Shown piece by piece: positions 9,735 to 18,649 of a DNA stretch of 18,649 bases. How positions within the stretch are numbered: the stretch's first letter is position 1; each line of letters opens with the position of its first letter. The notes beneath the pieces are model-generated. The model did no database searches and was not told where the DNA came from. It worked only from the letters and a program-made list of their open reading frames with translations. The DNA is taken from contig RBNI01002398.1 in NCBI GenBank assembly GCA_003990745.1, positions 1-18,649 on the forward strand, given 5' to 3'. The DNA comes from Jimgerdemannia flammicorona (taxonomy: Eukaryota > Mucoromycota > Endogonomycetes > Endogonales > Endogonaceae). A program made the translations under genes and the position numbers.

Positions 9735-12700
9735 ATATTATGACTAAAAGAAGCTCATTTGCAAGATTATATCTTGTATAATTAGTATTGTGGTAAAATA
9801 GAGAAAGAGGCTGATGGTCAGTAGTTAGAACAATTAATGCTCCAAACAGAGCAATGTTTACAGCTATATTGGTATCCCTTTATTATATTGTATACTTAAT
9901 TCTCTTTATTAGATATTGGGGATGAATATATTCTATTGTAAACAATCTACTTCTTTCTACTAATAATCCTATAGACTCAATAGAGAATAGGCTTGAAGAA
10001 ATAGTATAGATAAGTCTTCAAAGAGTTAAACTCATTTACAATTGCTACATTTCTGTAACTTCTATATTGTACTTGAATTTTTTTCATTTTTTATTTAGAA
10101 TATCTCTTGATACAACTTTTGATATCTTGTTAATATCCAATATAGTAGATTAGTATAGGTTTTAGTATATTGGGAGAAAGCTGAGTATGGATATATATAT
10201 GTTCCATTCCTATACTATGATTTTGCCATAAGCTCTTTTAGTCTAAATCTCTTACTCTAGGTTTTTCTTTACTCATTTCTTCTATTGGGTCTCCCTATCT
10301 ATACTATACTTTTGTCATTACTGTTGCTTTTATTGATACTTCTCTAAAAAGATAACTTTGTTAATATAATCAGTAGTGATCTTATAGAGTTTTGAAAGAA
10401 AGTTGATATTGAATATGTAAGATATAATTTCTGAGTTATCCTTAGAGCTATTCTCAATAGAAGTAAGAATTCTGAAGTAGTTTATATAAGCAAAGATGGT
10501 CTCAGGGGACCTTAGTACAGTAATAGACATTATGATAGTACTTGGGTCCATTTCTGAAAAAATAACTTTCTGTTGTAAATAAAGATACTCTATGATTACT
10601 AAAAGTAGATCTATCTATTTTTGAAACAGATGAAGAGTTAAAGTTTGATCTAGGTAATGAGGATATAATAATACTATTAAAATCTCACCTTTTTTATATA
10701 GTTCTCATTTCTGATCTCATTCAACGTTTTTTTTCTTATCCTCATCTGGTTGAATTGTATTCTTGAGAGGTATAGTAGTACTTACAAAATTTATTGCTCA
10801 CAGAGCCTTGTTCAAGGAGTACAACAAGTATTTAGTCCTTACAAGTATCTTTTTTAACTTGAAAGCTTTAAGCTATTTGACTAATATCTTCTGCCTGATT
10901 ATCTTCAACTTATGGTAGTTATCAGAATCCAGATCTCACTATGATCTCTTGGCCCTCTGGTAAATAGTTATCTGATTCAACTCTAGTTGTAAAAGCTCTT
11001 TATGTAGAGATCTCAATATGCTAGTCAAGTTTTTGACTTGTAATATAAGGATTTCAGTCTATACTTCTAAGTTTAAATAGTCCAAAGTTGATATCTCTAC
11101 TAGCATAGACTTGGTGATATTAGTATTGCATTTTTTTCTTATCTTATAATTTAACTTAATAAATATTTTTCTGGGGTTTGTCTTCTTCAATAGATATATA
11201 GTCTACTTGTTAACAAAGATTAGCCTCTATATAAACTGAAGTTCATAAGAGTACATAAGCAATTCTATCTGATTTATATTAAGAAATGCTCCAAAGATAG
11301 CTGGTTTGCTTTTTTCCACCTTATAAGAATTAGTAATCTAATTTGCATCATCTGTTGGGATATCTCACTATCTATGAAATATATTGTATATACTGGTAGC
11401 AGTTAGTTATAGTGAATGAGAGTCTTATTATAAGGTAATGAACAAACTCCAAAATGAGAAGTAATAATTACAATAGTATTAACTAGTATAGCTAACAGTA
11501 TATATCAGAATATAAGATTCTGGGAGTTAATTGTCATCTATATACTATTGAACAAATAACTGAAGAAAATTAATAATCTTTACTATTATTATCTTTTTCT
11601 TCTTTGTAAATATTATTACTTTAAATATAGTATATTAGATGTCATTATATATATATGATAACTTACTGAATTTTATCTAATTTAATAAGTATTCTCATAA
11701 TAGATAAGAGGGCTCAGATAGTTCTTATTGATAATTTCTGATTTTGATCCTATTTTCTTTATTGTCCTCTGTATTCTCAGAATCTAAATCTAATGAAGAC
11801 ATTATGTCCTACTTATGCTGTTTATCTTCACTTAATATATCTCTAGTAGGTGATTACAATAATTTTTATAGCTTTTCTGCAATCTTTTGCAGAATAGATA
11901 CTAGCTAATTGTTAATGATAGCTATTCTGAGTTTATTTATAAGGTATAATATCTGGTGTTTTGGATTTTTGAACTATCAATCTAGACTCTGCCACTCCTT
12001 TTCTGTCTGTTTTTTCTCAGCTTTTCTCTGTCAGAGATCTTGATACTATACTACTCTAGCTAGTATAAGATGAATCTAGAGAAGAATTTAGATAATATTA
12101 TATAAACTCTAGTTGTAAATATCACTTATCTGAATGTTTATAGTAGATATATGTCTCCTTCAACAAAGCTTAGCAGATTGTATAGTTACTTATCATATTA
12201 GTAATTATCAAAGATATTTCTTTTTTTTGAATTAATCTTCTTTTAGATCTATAGAAATATAAAAATTAAAATTAATACTATAAACCTATAACAATTATAG
12301 CATCCATCTATTAAATAAATTTGAGTAATATTTTTCTACTTACTCAGACTCTTTTCACACTATATTTCCAATATAACTATAGAATAGATTTTTAAAGTGA
12401 GAAAAAGAGAAAAACTTAGCCTTAATCAAGACTGACACATTCTCTGAAATTGAGACTATATTGACTAAGAATTTGTATATTCCAAAATTGTAGCCCTGAG
12501 AGAAAACTTTTGCAAGATTGAAATATTGAGCATCTGGATTACCTATGAGAAAAAAAACTTTTTCTGAAATCTAATATTTAGTTAGTAAAAGTTAGTAAAA
12601 TGATAAAATACTATATAATATTCCAAGATAACATAAATCTTATCATGTCTATAATCTCTCAGATAATATCACAGAAAGTTTCAAATACTTAATAATTGAC

Positions 12701-13164
12701 ATTTTGCTTAGAAACTAATTGCTGTTCTATATTGATCAAGCTGTGCTCACCTCAGACAATCTGCCATAGAGTAGTCATAATAATACAGTAGTTTTCATCT
12801 ATATCTCCTTAATTATCTTGTTCAGTCAAAGCTATTTTAGAACCAGAATTCTGCAAAGGAGTTGTAGCTGAAGTACCAATGTTGAAAATAGTAATTGGAT
12901 TTATTAAAATAGTCATCATATATTCTTCTGCAATCTTTTTCTATATTTATATAGTACTGAAGTCTTTAATTCTTCTGAGATATTTGTACAAACCAAGTGT
13001 ATTCATGTTACTTATATCTATTGTTTCACTGAGTCTCTCAAGTATACTTTTGACATAGTCTCAAAATAGTAAAATTTAGTAAAAAAATCTTTCTAGAAAT
13101 TGTTCAGTTTTTGTAGTATAGAATTCTGTCTTACTTCCTTCTCATAGTCATTTCAGAGGTGCTC
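9735..13164 (-). pseudogene. Large unidentified fossil gene, about 1,140 codons
   Basis: On the - strand, coding-like patches fall repeatedly in the same frame (codons starting at coordinates divisible by 3): 13164-12920, 12570-12330, 12180-11657, 11379-10330 and 10329-9735. One patch (12919-12575) is shifted by one base. The best part, 11379-10330, has 350 codons with about 13 stops; runs between stops average about 25-35 codons, and the last is nearly 100. A random AT-rich frame would average about 13. Most stops fit CAA/CAG to TAA/TAG or CGA to TGA. The product would be Lys/Leu/Ile-rich with long helical stretches (11100-10900), a Lys/Glu coiled-coil-like patch (about 12030-11980) and an acidic Ser/Asp/Glu/Asn patch (about 11820-11750). 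No catalytic motif or family is recognised. Size and decay suggest a transposon protein, but this is inference. Confidence 0.4.
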
Positions 13165-13189
13165 TTTTCTGTAAAGTAAAAAAGAAAGT

Positions 13190-13260
13190 AATTAAACCAT
13201 CAGAAAATAAAAATAAATAATAATAATAATAATATTAATATTAATAATTTTACAATTACA
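13190..13260. repeat. AT-only microsatellite tract
   Basis: Runs of AAATA, (AAT)n and ATTAAT just beyond the presumed 5' end of the large - strand fossil. Low-complexity DNA of this kind often marks element edges, but no target duplication could be seen. Confidence 0.5.
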
Positions 13261-13775
13261 TTACTGATTACAGCAAATCTCTTAGTATATAATCATTAAA
13301 TAATATGTAATTTGCAAGAGCCTTTTACTTAAGAGCTGCTCTTTGAAGCCTTTAGACTATAGCTAGAGAGACTATTAGTAAGATAAAGGTCATATATACT
13401 ATAGCTATTAACTTTATCTAATTTTTTACTATTTCAAGCAGATACTATCTCTCTACTGAAAATATTGATTCTTAATGACTCAGAAGTATGACTGTATGAT
13501 ACCCTCTACCTGTGTCTAGAGAGATTTCAACTGATTTTCTATATATAGAAAAAACTGTAATTCTGATCATATAAAGATGAGTAATAGCAATAAGCAGAAG
13601 TTACTCTTTTAGAATAATATTATTTCTGTTAGACAAGTAGAGATGAAATTTATAAAGAACTTCATTTCTAAAATATCACATAATTTGCTATACTAAGATA
13701 GGCTTACTTCTTATAATGAGTTCAGATATAACCAGGCTCTAGAAATATAGCTATCTCATCACATATCAAAGAGTT

Positions 13776-14180
13776 TCTTTAGCAAGAGATTTGCCAGAGG
13801 CTAAATTAAATACTTTGTTCACTCTTGCTACAAATTTATTATTAAAAGCTTGTAAAAGATAAAACTTAGACCACCCTTCTTACAGAAACCTAGGGCTCTC
13901 TATGTTAAGACTGATAGAGTTTAGTTGAGTATTGATAAGTTTGATACATCTTCAGAATAGAGTATTTTCAGATATTTTGCATACTATTAAAGATACAAAG
14001 CAAGAGTTAATTACTTGAAAATATGATGAAAACTTATATTTAAGTTTATTAGTATATTGATATACCTATAGCTATAGATAAAAGCTCCTTACTGTTTGGT
14101 ACTCTCTTTTATTCTTCTTTGCTCAGCATAGTAATAAACTGAGCTAAGACTGAAAGAGCTCTGATTATAGTAGTAGAGGT
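13776..14180 (+). pseudogene. Unidentified fossil reading-frame fragment
   Basis: A + strand frame starting near 13776 stays open for about 27, 23 and 26 codons between single TAA and TGA stops, then degrades after about 14040. The translated patch is amphipathic and Leu-rich (motif RDLPEAKLNTLF near its start), resembling a helical protein. No family is recognised and chance openness is possible. Confidence 0.25.
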
Positions 14181-15089
14181 GGTTAACTATTACTGAGATT
14201 TTATATAAAACAATCTATATTTTGAAAGGCTGATTTTGAAGTACTAATGAAATATATATTAGTAAAGTTAGATATATAGAACTCTGTTTCTATGAGTTGT
14301 AATTTATAGATCACTGATAACTGTCTTTAAGAAGTATGAAGATTGTGATCAAATGAAAATTTCTAAGCTATATATATAGTATATATAATAAGAAAATTTT
14401 CTAGATTAAGAAGACTAGCTTTTAAAATATAGATAAAGTACTAATTATCTGAGTATAAATCAACAACAAACTGATTGAGAATTCTCTTTAAATTTTGGAA
14501 TTATACTAATCAAATATAGGACTATCTCTATATAAAAATATAAATACAAAACTAATTTATATTAAGTCCACAATGGAACCAAAAAACTATAGTATGATTA
14601 GAAGTATTTTGAAACAAAAACAAAGCCAAGAAATTACTCCTTATATTTTTAAATTATCTGACACTAAAGCTATTTAAGAATATTTAAATACAGAGAGAAT
14701 TACTTATGAAATTTATTAATAATTATATGCTAATTCTAATAGAAGTATAAATACCACTTATCAAGAAGATATTTCTGGAAAAAGTCAGCAGAAATTAAAT
14801 TCCAAAATGTGAGAATTACTAGAAACTTCCCAAGAACTAAGGAAAAAACAAAAGTATTAGAAGAGTAAAAGATTATATATATATATATAAGAGTATTTCT
14901 TTATTTTTTTAATATACTATATAGAGAAATTTTATCAAACTAGATAAACTATATAATATATATATATATGATAGATAATATAATTATGAATAAATATAAA
15001 AAAGTGCTATAATTTTTAAAAGTAAGCTGTGGCTATAGTTGCTTGGTCAAGCTGTTCAAAGAATAATTTGCCAAACTGTTAGAAGACTT
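14181..15089. other. AT-rich stretch without recognisable gene
   Basis: CpG-free DNA with several (TA)n runs (about 14364-14389, 14875-14888 and 14953-14969). No coding-like frame, repeat pair or RNA gene was recognised. Confidence 0.5.
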
Positions 15090-15335
15090 TCAAGCTCTAA
15101 CAAAATCCAACAAGATATCTTTCTGATAGTCCAACTCAGATTCATAGATAGAGAAGCAATCAGTACTAGTTGATGTCTCAAGAGTAAGACTTATATTAAT
15201 AAGAGAACTATCTACTACTGAAATCATAATACTCCTATTTGTTAAAAATCTTACCTCAATATATATAGCATTGGCTATAATTATTTTAAAAATATTTAAA
15301 ATCACTTGCTCAGAAATACTCTTCTACTATAGATC
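15090..15335 (-). pseudogene. Unidentified fossil reading-frame fragment
   Basis: On - the frame is open for about 78 codons ending at 15090, preceded by two adjacent TAG codons near 15325-15335 in otherwise coding-like sequence. The product is Ile/Ser/Thr-rich with an acidic C-terminal patch (ESELDYQKDILLDF). No ATG begins it (GTG at 15303-15305 is the only start-like codon). No family is recognised. Confidence 0.25.
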
Positions 15336-15469
15336 TATAGTAATATAAAAAGAATACTATAGTGAAAAACCAGAATGGTCATCAATATTGATGTGGCTAT
15401 TATAGTTAAGATTTTTTCGCTAAATTATACTGAAATTTATAACTTGCCTAGCTCAGTTAGAAAAATTAA

Positions 15470-15880
15470 TTACATTACCCAATCTATTATCTTTTTACTA
15501 TAGAAATAAGCTATAAGTCTGTTCACTATGACTTTTTGGCTGGTCTAGAAGAAGAGAGTAGATTATATACTCTCAAATATAATATATTCAATAAGGTATA
15601 GTATCAGCTAATCCTGTATATTCAAATTATGAGCTCTTGAACAGACTTATATAATATTTGTTAGTATTTGCAAAATAACTTCCAGTTTAAAGTCTGTAAA
15701 GAAGAAGAGGCTCAAGACTTATTGAAGAAAAATAAAAAACATCGGACTAAAGTTAAGCTAGAGAGAACTATTATAAAATAATACCAAGTTAGTAAAAGAA
15801 TATAAAAAACTCATCAATCAGAAATATTCTGCCACTATAATGAAGAATAAGATACTCTACTATAGTACTGACACAATTAT
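15470..15880 (+). pseudogene. Unidentified fossil reading-frame fragment, Lys/Glu-rich
   Basis: On + a frame opens after TAA 15467-15469 and reads through about 130 codons with six stops (TAA, TAG, TGA). It begins with an aromatic-rich patch, then DFLAGLEEESRLY. A strongly charged stretch with EEEAQDLLKKNKKH follows at about 15700-15750, which would be helical. Neither end shows a start or splice site I trust. The charged tail resembles C-termini of some fungal transposases only in composition, so no assignment is made. Confidence 0.3.
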
Positions 15881-16148
15881 ATACTATAGTTATAACTGAG
15901 CTCAAAATGTCCATATGTCTCATTTAGATCAATAGATTAGTAAAGTATATTATCTTAGTACTTACAAGATATACTTGTTTGATATCTAAGATGAAGTAAT
16001 GTGAGAGTAAATTAATTATATACTGGATGAGAATAAATGGCTTGAAAAAGGTCTGAATAGTATACTTAGCCTAGTTTTTGATAGAATTAAGCAATTGAAT
16101 AGAGGTGAGAAGTATCTGAAAATTACCTGTAATAATATAAAAGAATAA

Positions 16149-17977
16149 AACAAAAATAATACCACTCTTTGGTTTTACTTATACTTGGTAATTTGTAAAT
16201 ATTATGAAAGTATTGAGCTAAATTTCATAGTTTCTAGCCATATCAAATTCAAGTGTGATGGTAGCTTCAGATTGATCAAAAGACTTTATCAAGATCATAT
16301 AGTCAAAGTAGTAAAAAGATCTAGTATTACTGGACTAAATAAAGCTTAATATTATAATAATAGTAAAGGTTTCCAATACTTTGACATTCTGAGCAGTTTG
16401 GAAATTTATTTCAAGAAGTTGTCTGATATGCAAAAGTTTCCACATTTTCTTTTTACTTGATTTCAACCTGATATGGTCAAGGCTCAAGAAGTTGCTAATA
16501 GTCTATTTTAGAAATTTTTGTTATTGAAGTCAAGAAAATCAGAGGTCCCAAAAGTCATAAAGAGAATTAAGGCCTTGTCATTTTCAGTGCTAGTATCTCC
16601 TCTGATAAAGTATGACTGGCAAGAATATCTTTATAATTATATTTGGCCTGTTGTGAGAGATAAATTCAAGGATTTCACTTGTCCAAAACCATCAGTATAT
16701 AGTGCTAATAAATAAGTAAAATAATTACTACAAATGATAGAATAATTTTGATTTAATAATTGCTTAGAAAAACATAATGATTATTATTTGAAATGTGATA
16801 TCTATTCTTATAGTCTTATTAAAAATTTATTAACTATGTCTGAAGAAAAAAAGAAAGAATGTATGATATATAAAAAAGCCTGTAGACCTTTGCAGAAAGG
16901 GCCATTTAAAAGTTGGCTATCTGATTTTGGCAGAACTGTTTTTTCTTCAGTTAATCCAAGATCTAATTCCAAAGCTCACACTGTGATCATGACTAAGTGC
17001 CATGCAAAGGATTTAAGAGAAATGACTCTTCAAGAATGAAATGATATCTTACTAGTCTTGAAGGATAGTATTGCAAAATAGAACAAGTATATAATCCAGT
17101 CGGGTATCAACTCAATATTCCTACTGGTGAACTAGCCAGACAAAATATGCCACAATATTTTTATATGCGAGTTGTCCCTAAGTATGATATGATAGACAAA
17201 GGAAGCACAGGAATTAAAGAACATTACCAAGCAGCAACTCCTGAACAAGGAAAAGAAATTAACAAGGCTCTTTCGCTGAATAATGACAATAATATTGCCG
17301 AATGAAGCAAGGTATTTGCTAAATTATGTAATGATAAATTTCCTGGTTTTGCAACTATTCTAACAAAATCATGCTTGTCCCCTGAAATCAGTAATATAGA
17401 TCAAGAAACATGATCACAAATAGGCGAAATCATTAAAGAGTAAATGGAAAAATATGAAACTCAAATAAATTGTCATAACTTTTTTACAGGATGTAATTTA
17501 GGGCAGTCAGACAAACTTGTAAGTTAAGAAAAGGGAAAAACTCCATCAAGCAAAGAACGTGATCTATGTTTTACTTTCATTCCTAAATATAAAATGGAAA
17601 GATGATGATTACCAGATGAAGGTAGACCTATCCGAAACAATCAACCAGTAGATACTATGGAAAACGAACGCATTGCGGAAAAGCTCCGGGATCCAGAGGG
17701 CTACGCGAAGACGTGAGGGAAAAAGAAATTCAAGTCAAATATCACCAATGTGATTGATTCCGACTGTATAAATAACTATGACAATAACGGCATTGACAGT
17801 ATTTTTAGTGCTGAAAAAAAAGATGTTACTTCATAAGAAATAGATGAGTGGGTGACGTTATATGTTCACTTTGGTTTTGTTGCAGCACGCCCCATATGAT
17901 TGCAAATGTAAAATATCGATGCTTCGGATGAGAACCAATTAATTAGGTTACTAGCGGTGATGCAAATTTTCACCTGA
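16149..17977 (+). pseudogene. Decayed HIT (histidine-triad) domain gene
   Basis: A long frame runs 16149-17097, then shifts one base and continues 17099-17977. It carries several stops in the first part and ten in-frame stops (TGA or TAA) before the final TGA at 17975. Within it, a HIT nucleotide-hydrolase/transferase fold is readable. A Cys-x6-Cys segment near 16860-16883 precedes it. Next comes NPRSNSKAHTVIM (about 16953-16991), then KCHAKDL, then GYQLNIPTGELARQ. The triad block follows at 17150-17185, reading PQYFYMRVVPKY. Family members have His-x-His-x-His-x-x-Pro there. Here the three His positions are TAT, TAT and CGA, so catalysis would be lost. A weaker second copy may exist at 17489-17590 (GCNLGQ, then LCFTFIPKY). 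The 16149-16715 part is unassigned. Stops fit CGA to TGA and CAA to TAA decay. Confidence 0.55.
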
Positions 17978-18298
17978 AAAAAAAACTAGACCTATGGAGT
18001 GATGTCACGCGATACTATCTTTTTTTTTCTCCGAATCATTCTTCGTTCTCCGTTCTCATCAAATTTAATATTTTAGATTTCATTGCGAGGGGATCTCACC
18101 ATCCATTTAACTTTTGCCTAATATTTATTGTGAAATTTACGAAAAGTAGAAGAAATTCGGTGGGATTATTGAAGAAGCTCCACATTTTGATGAAAAAACA
18201 TAATCTACATAACAGTTTGCGGGAAAAAAAAATATTGATCCAATGTGCAGCAGCCCCCCAAGTTGCAAATAAGACTGACGAAATATTTGACATAGACT
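17978..18298. other. Non-coding stretch of recovering composition
   Basis: CpG-containing, moderately AT-rich DNA. Overlapping open frames exist on + (18130-18321, Lys-rich) and - (18096-18302), but neither has an ATG in good context, a splice signal or a recognisable domain. They overlap each other, so at most one could be real. Nothing else recognised. Confidence 0.4.
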
Positions 18299-18538
18299 TC
18301 ACTCTTCATCCTCCGTTGTAGCCACATTCTGTTCCTTTGATTTGCTTTTTGAGGGCGTCCTTTGCTCGGTGATTAATTGTGGTTTGGTCGAACTAGGTAA
18401 ACCCTCCTCCTCAGCGCACTCAACACAGGATTTAAATATTTCCACAGAATCTTGAAGGATTTTCTGCTCATGTTGGGGCAAACAAAGATGAAGTTTTTCA
18501 GAGACTGAGTGGCGGAGTAGTTGGTGAGAGGGTGATCT
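18299..18538 (-). CDS. Unidentified hydrophilic reading-frame fragment
   Basis: A stop-free 79-codon frame on -, ending in TGA 18299-18301 and preceded by TGA at 18539-18541. Composition and CpG content are normal. The product is hydrophilic, with two Cys in CVECAEEE, a Ser/Lys-rich segment and an acidic Glu/Asp tail. No ATG begins it, so it would be an exon or a truncated frame. It starts next to the repeat end at the window edge, so it may be part of that element's - strand protein. Function unknown. Confidence 0.3.
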   Translation of the reverse strand, partial: RSPSHQLLRHSVSEKLHLCLPQHEQKILQDSVEIFKSCVECAEEEGLPSSTKPQLITEQRTPSKSKSKEQNVATTEDEE

Positions 18539-18649
18539 TCATTCGGGAGGAGGTGGGGAGGGGCTCCCCTATGGGGATTGGGTAGTGGGTGGTAATGATG
18601 TATACTTATTCATAGACTGGTAATAAAGACTGAGTCCAAGTGACTATAA
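18535..18649 (-). mobile_element. Second copy of the G-rich repeat end
   Basis: A diverged copy of 7945-8068. It shares GGGGATTGGGTAG, AATAAAG and GAGTCCAAGTGACT, and a GC-rich inverted repeat in the same place (GGGGAG-GGG-CTCCCC, 18555-18569). Similarity upstream, to about 18500, is weaker. Unlike the first copy it keeps CpG (about 18513 and 18544) and has no poly(A), ending CTATAA at the window edge. It is therefore younger or less mutated. Orientation follows the reasoning given for the first copy and is uncertain. Confidence 0.55.

Larger units (their letters stand above)
3334..17100. other. AT-rich, CpG-extinct compartment
   Basis: By eye I find only six CpG in about 13.8 kb (at 4820, 6417, 6518, 10725, 15418 and 15743). 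A few hundred would be expected at about 30% GC. GpC, CpA and TpG are common and TpA is very abundant. The loss affects both strands and ignores composition: a GC-richer island inside it also has none. Such a profile is known from methylated, deaminated or RIP-affected fungal repeats. Fossil reading frames within it are listed separately. The best guess is a silenced repeat compartment next to a live gene. Confidence 0.8.

Noticed and set aside
9735..13164. Alternative genetic code with TAA/TAG as glutamine
   Set aside because: Replacing the stops with Gln reads smoothly, but TGA stops occur as well and the neighbouring oxidase ends in a normal TAG with standard codons. Deamination of CAA/CAG is sufficient.
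14364..14969. TA-rich runs as origin or centromere elements
   Set aside because: Simple TA repeats are expected in DNA this AT-rich, and no further structure was seen.
3500..17000. Mitochondrial or plasmid origin for the AT-rich block
   Set aside because: No mitochondrial protein, tRNA or rRNA signature is visible. The CpG-specific loss and the gradient into CpG-rich DNA fit nuclear decay.
16149..17977. TGA read as tryptophan, suggesting DNA from a Mollicutes-like endosymbiont
   Set aside because: TAA and TAG also interrupt the frame, the decay is CpG-linked, and the fungal compartment continues on the left. CGA to TGA explains the TGAs more simply.
18096..18321. Overlapping open frames on both strands
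   Set aside because: They are mutually antisense, lack a convincing start and domain, and are short enough to occur by chance.

Overview
The window is nuclear DNA from a filamentous fungus. The evidence is one protein gene with seven short GT-AG introns, CTAAT/CTGAC-type branch points and an AATAAA signal, next to a long AT-rich block in which CpG has almost vanished. The species cannot be named from sequence alone. The mutational style (CpG to TpG/CpA, plus in-frame stops of the CAA/CAG to TAA/TAG and CGA to TGA kind) is what cytosine methylation followed by deamination, or a RIP-like process, leaves behind.

Layout. Positions 1-713 are normal-composition upstream DNA with a CRE octamer, an E-box and a tandem 23-bp repeat built around CCGTACGG. 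Positions 714-3168 hold an apparently intact L-amino-acid oxidase (flavin amine oxidase family) with a predicted length of 572 residues. About 170 bp past its stop codon, base composition changes abruptly. From roughly 3334 to 17100 there are only six CpG dinucleotides by my reading, although GpC, CpA and TpG stay common. This block is a graveyard of reading frames rather than featureless spacer: a proline-rich fossil frame on + (4742-5592), a G-rich, C-poor island with a gag-like frame on - (7118-8085), a fossil frame of about 1,140 codons on - (9735-13164), further fragments at 13776-14180, 15090-15335 and 15470-15880, and a decayed HIT-domain gene on + (16149-17977).

From 17100 onward CpG returns along a gradient, so the HIT pseudogene runs from fully CpG-depleted DNA into CpG-rich DNA. 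The last 170 bp repeat the end of the G-rich island, so the window closes on a second, less decayed copy of the same repeat family.

The only gene that looks functional is the oxidase. Everything between 3.4 and 18 kb looks like a mutated repeat compartment next to it. I found no RNA gene, CRISPR array or intact transposase. The main interest is the CpG-extinction compartment and the fossils readable inside it.
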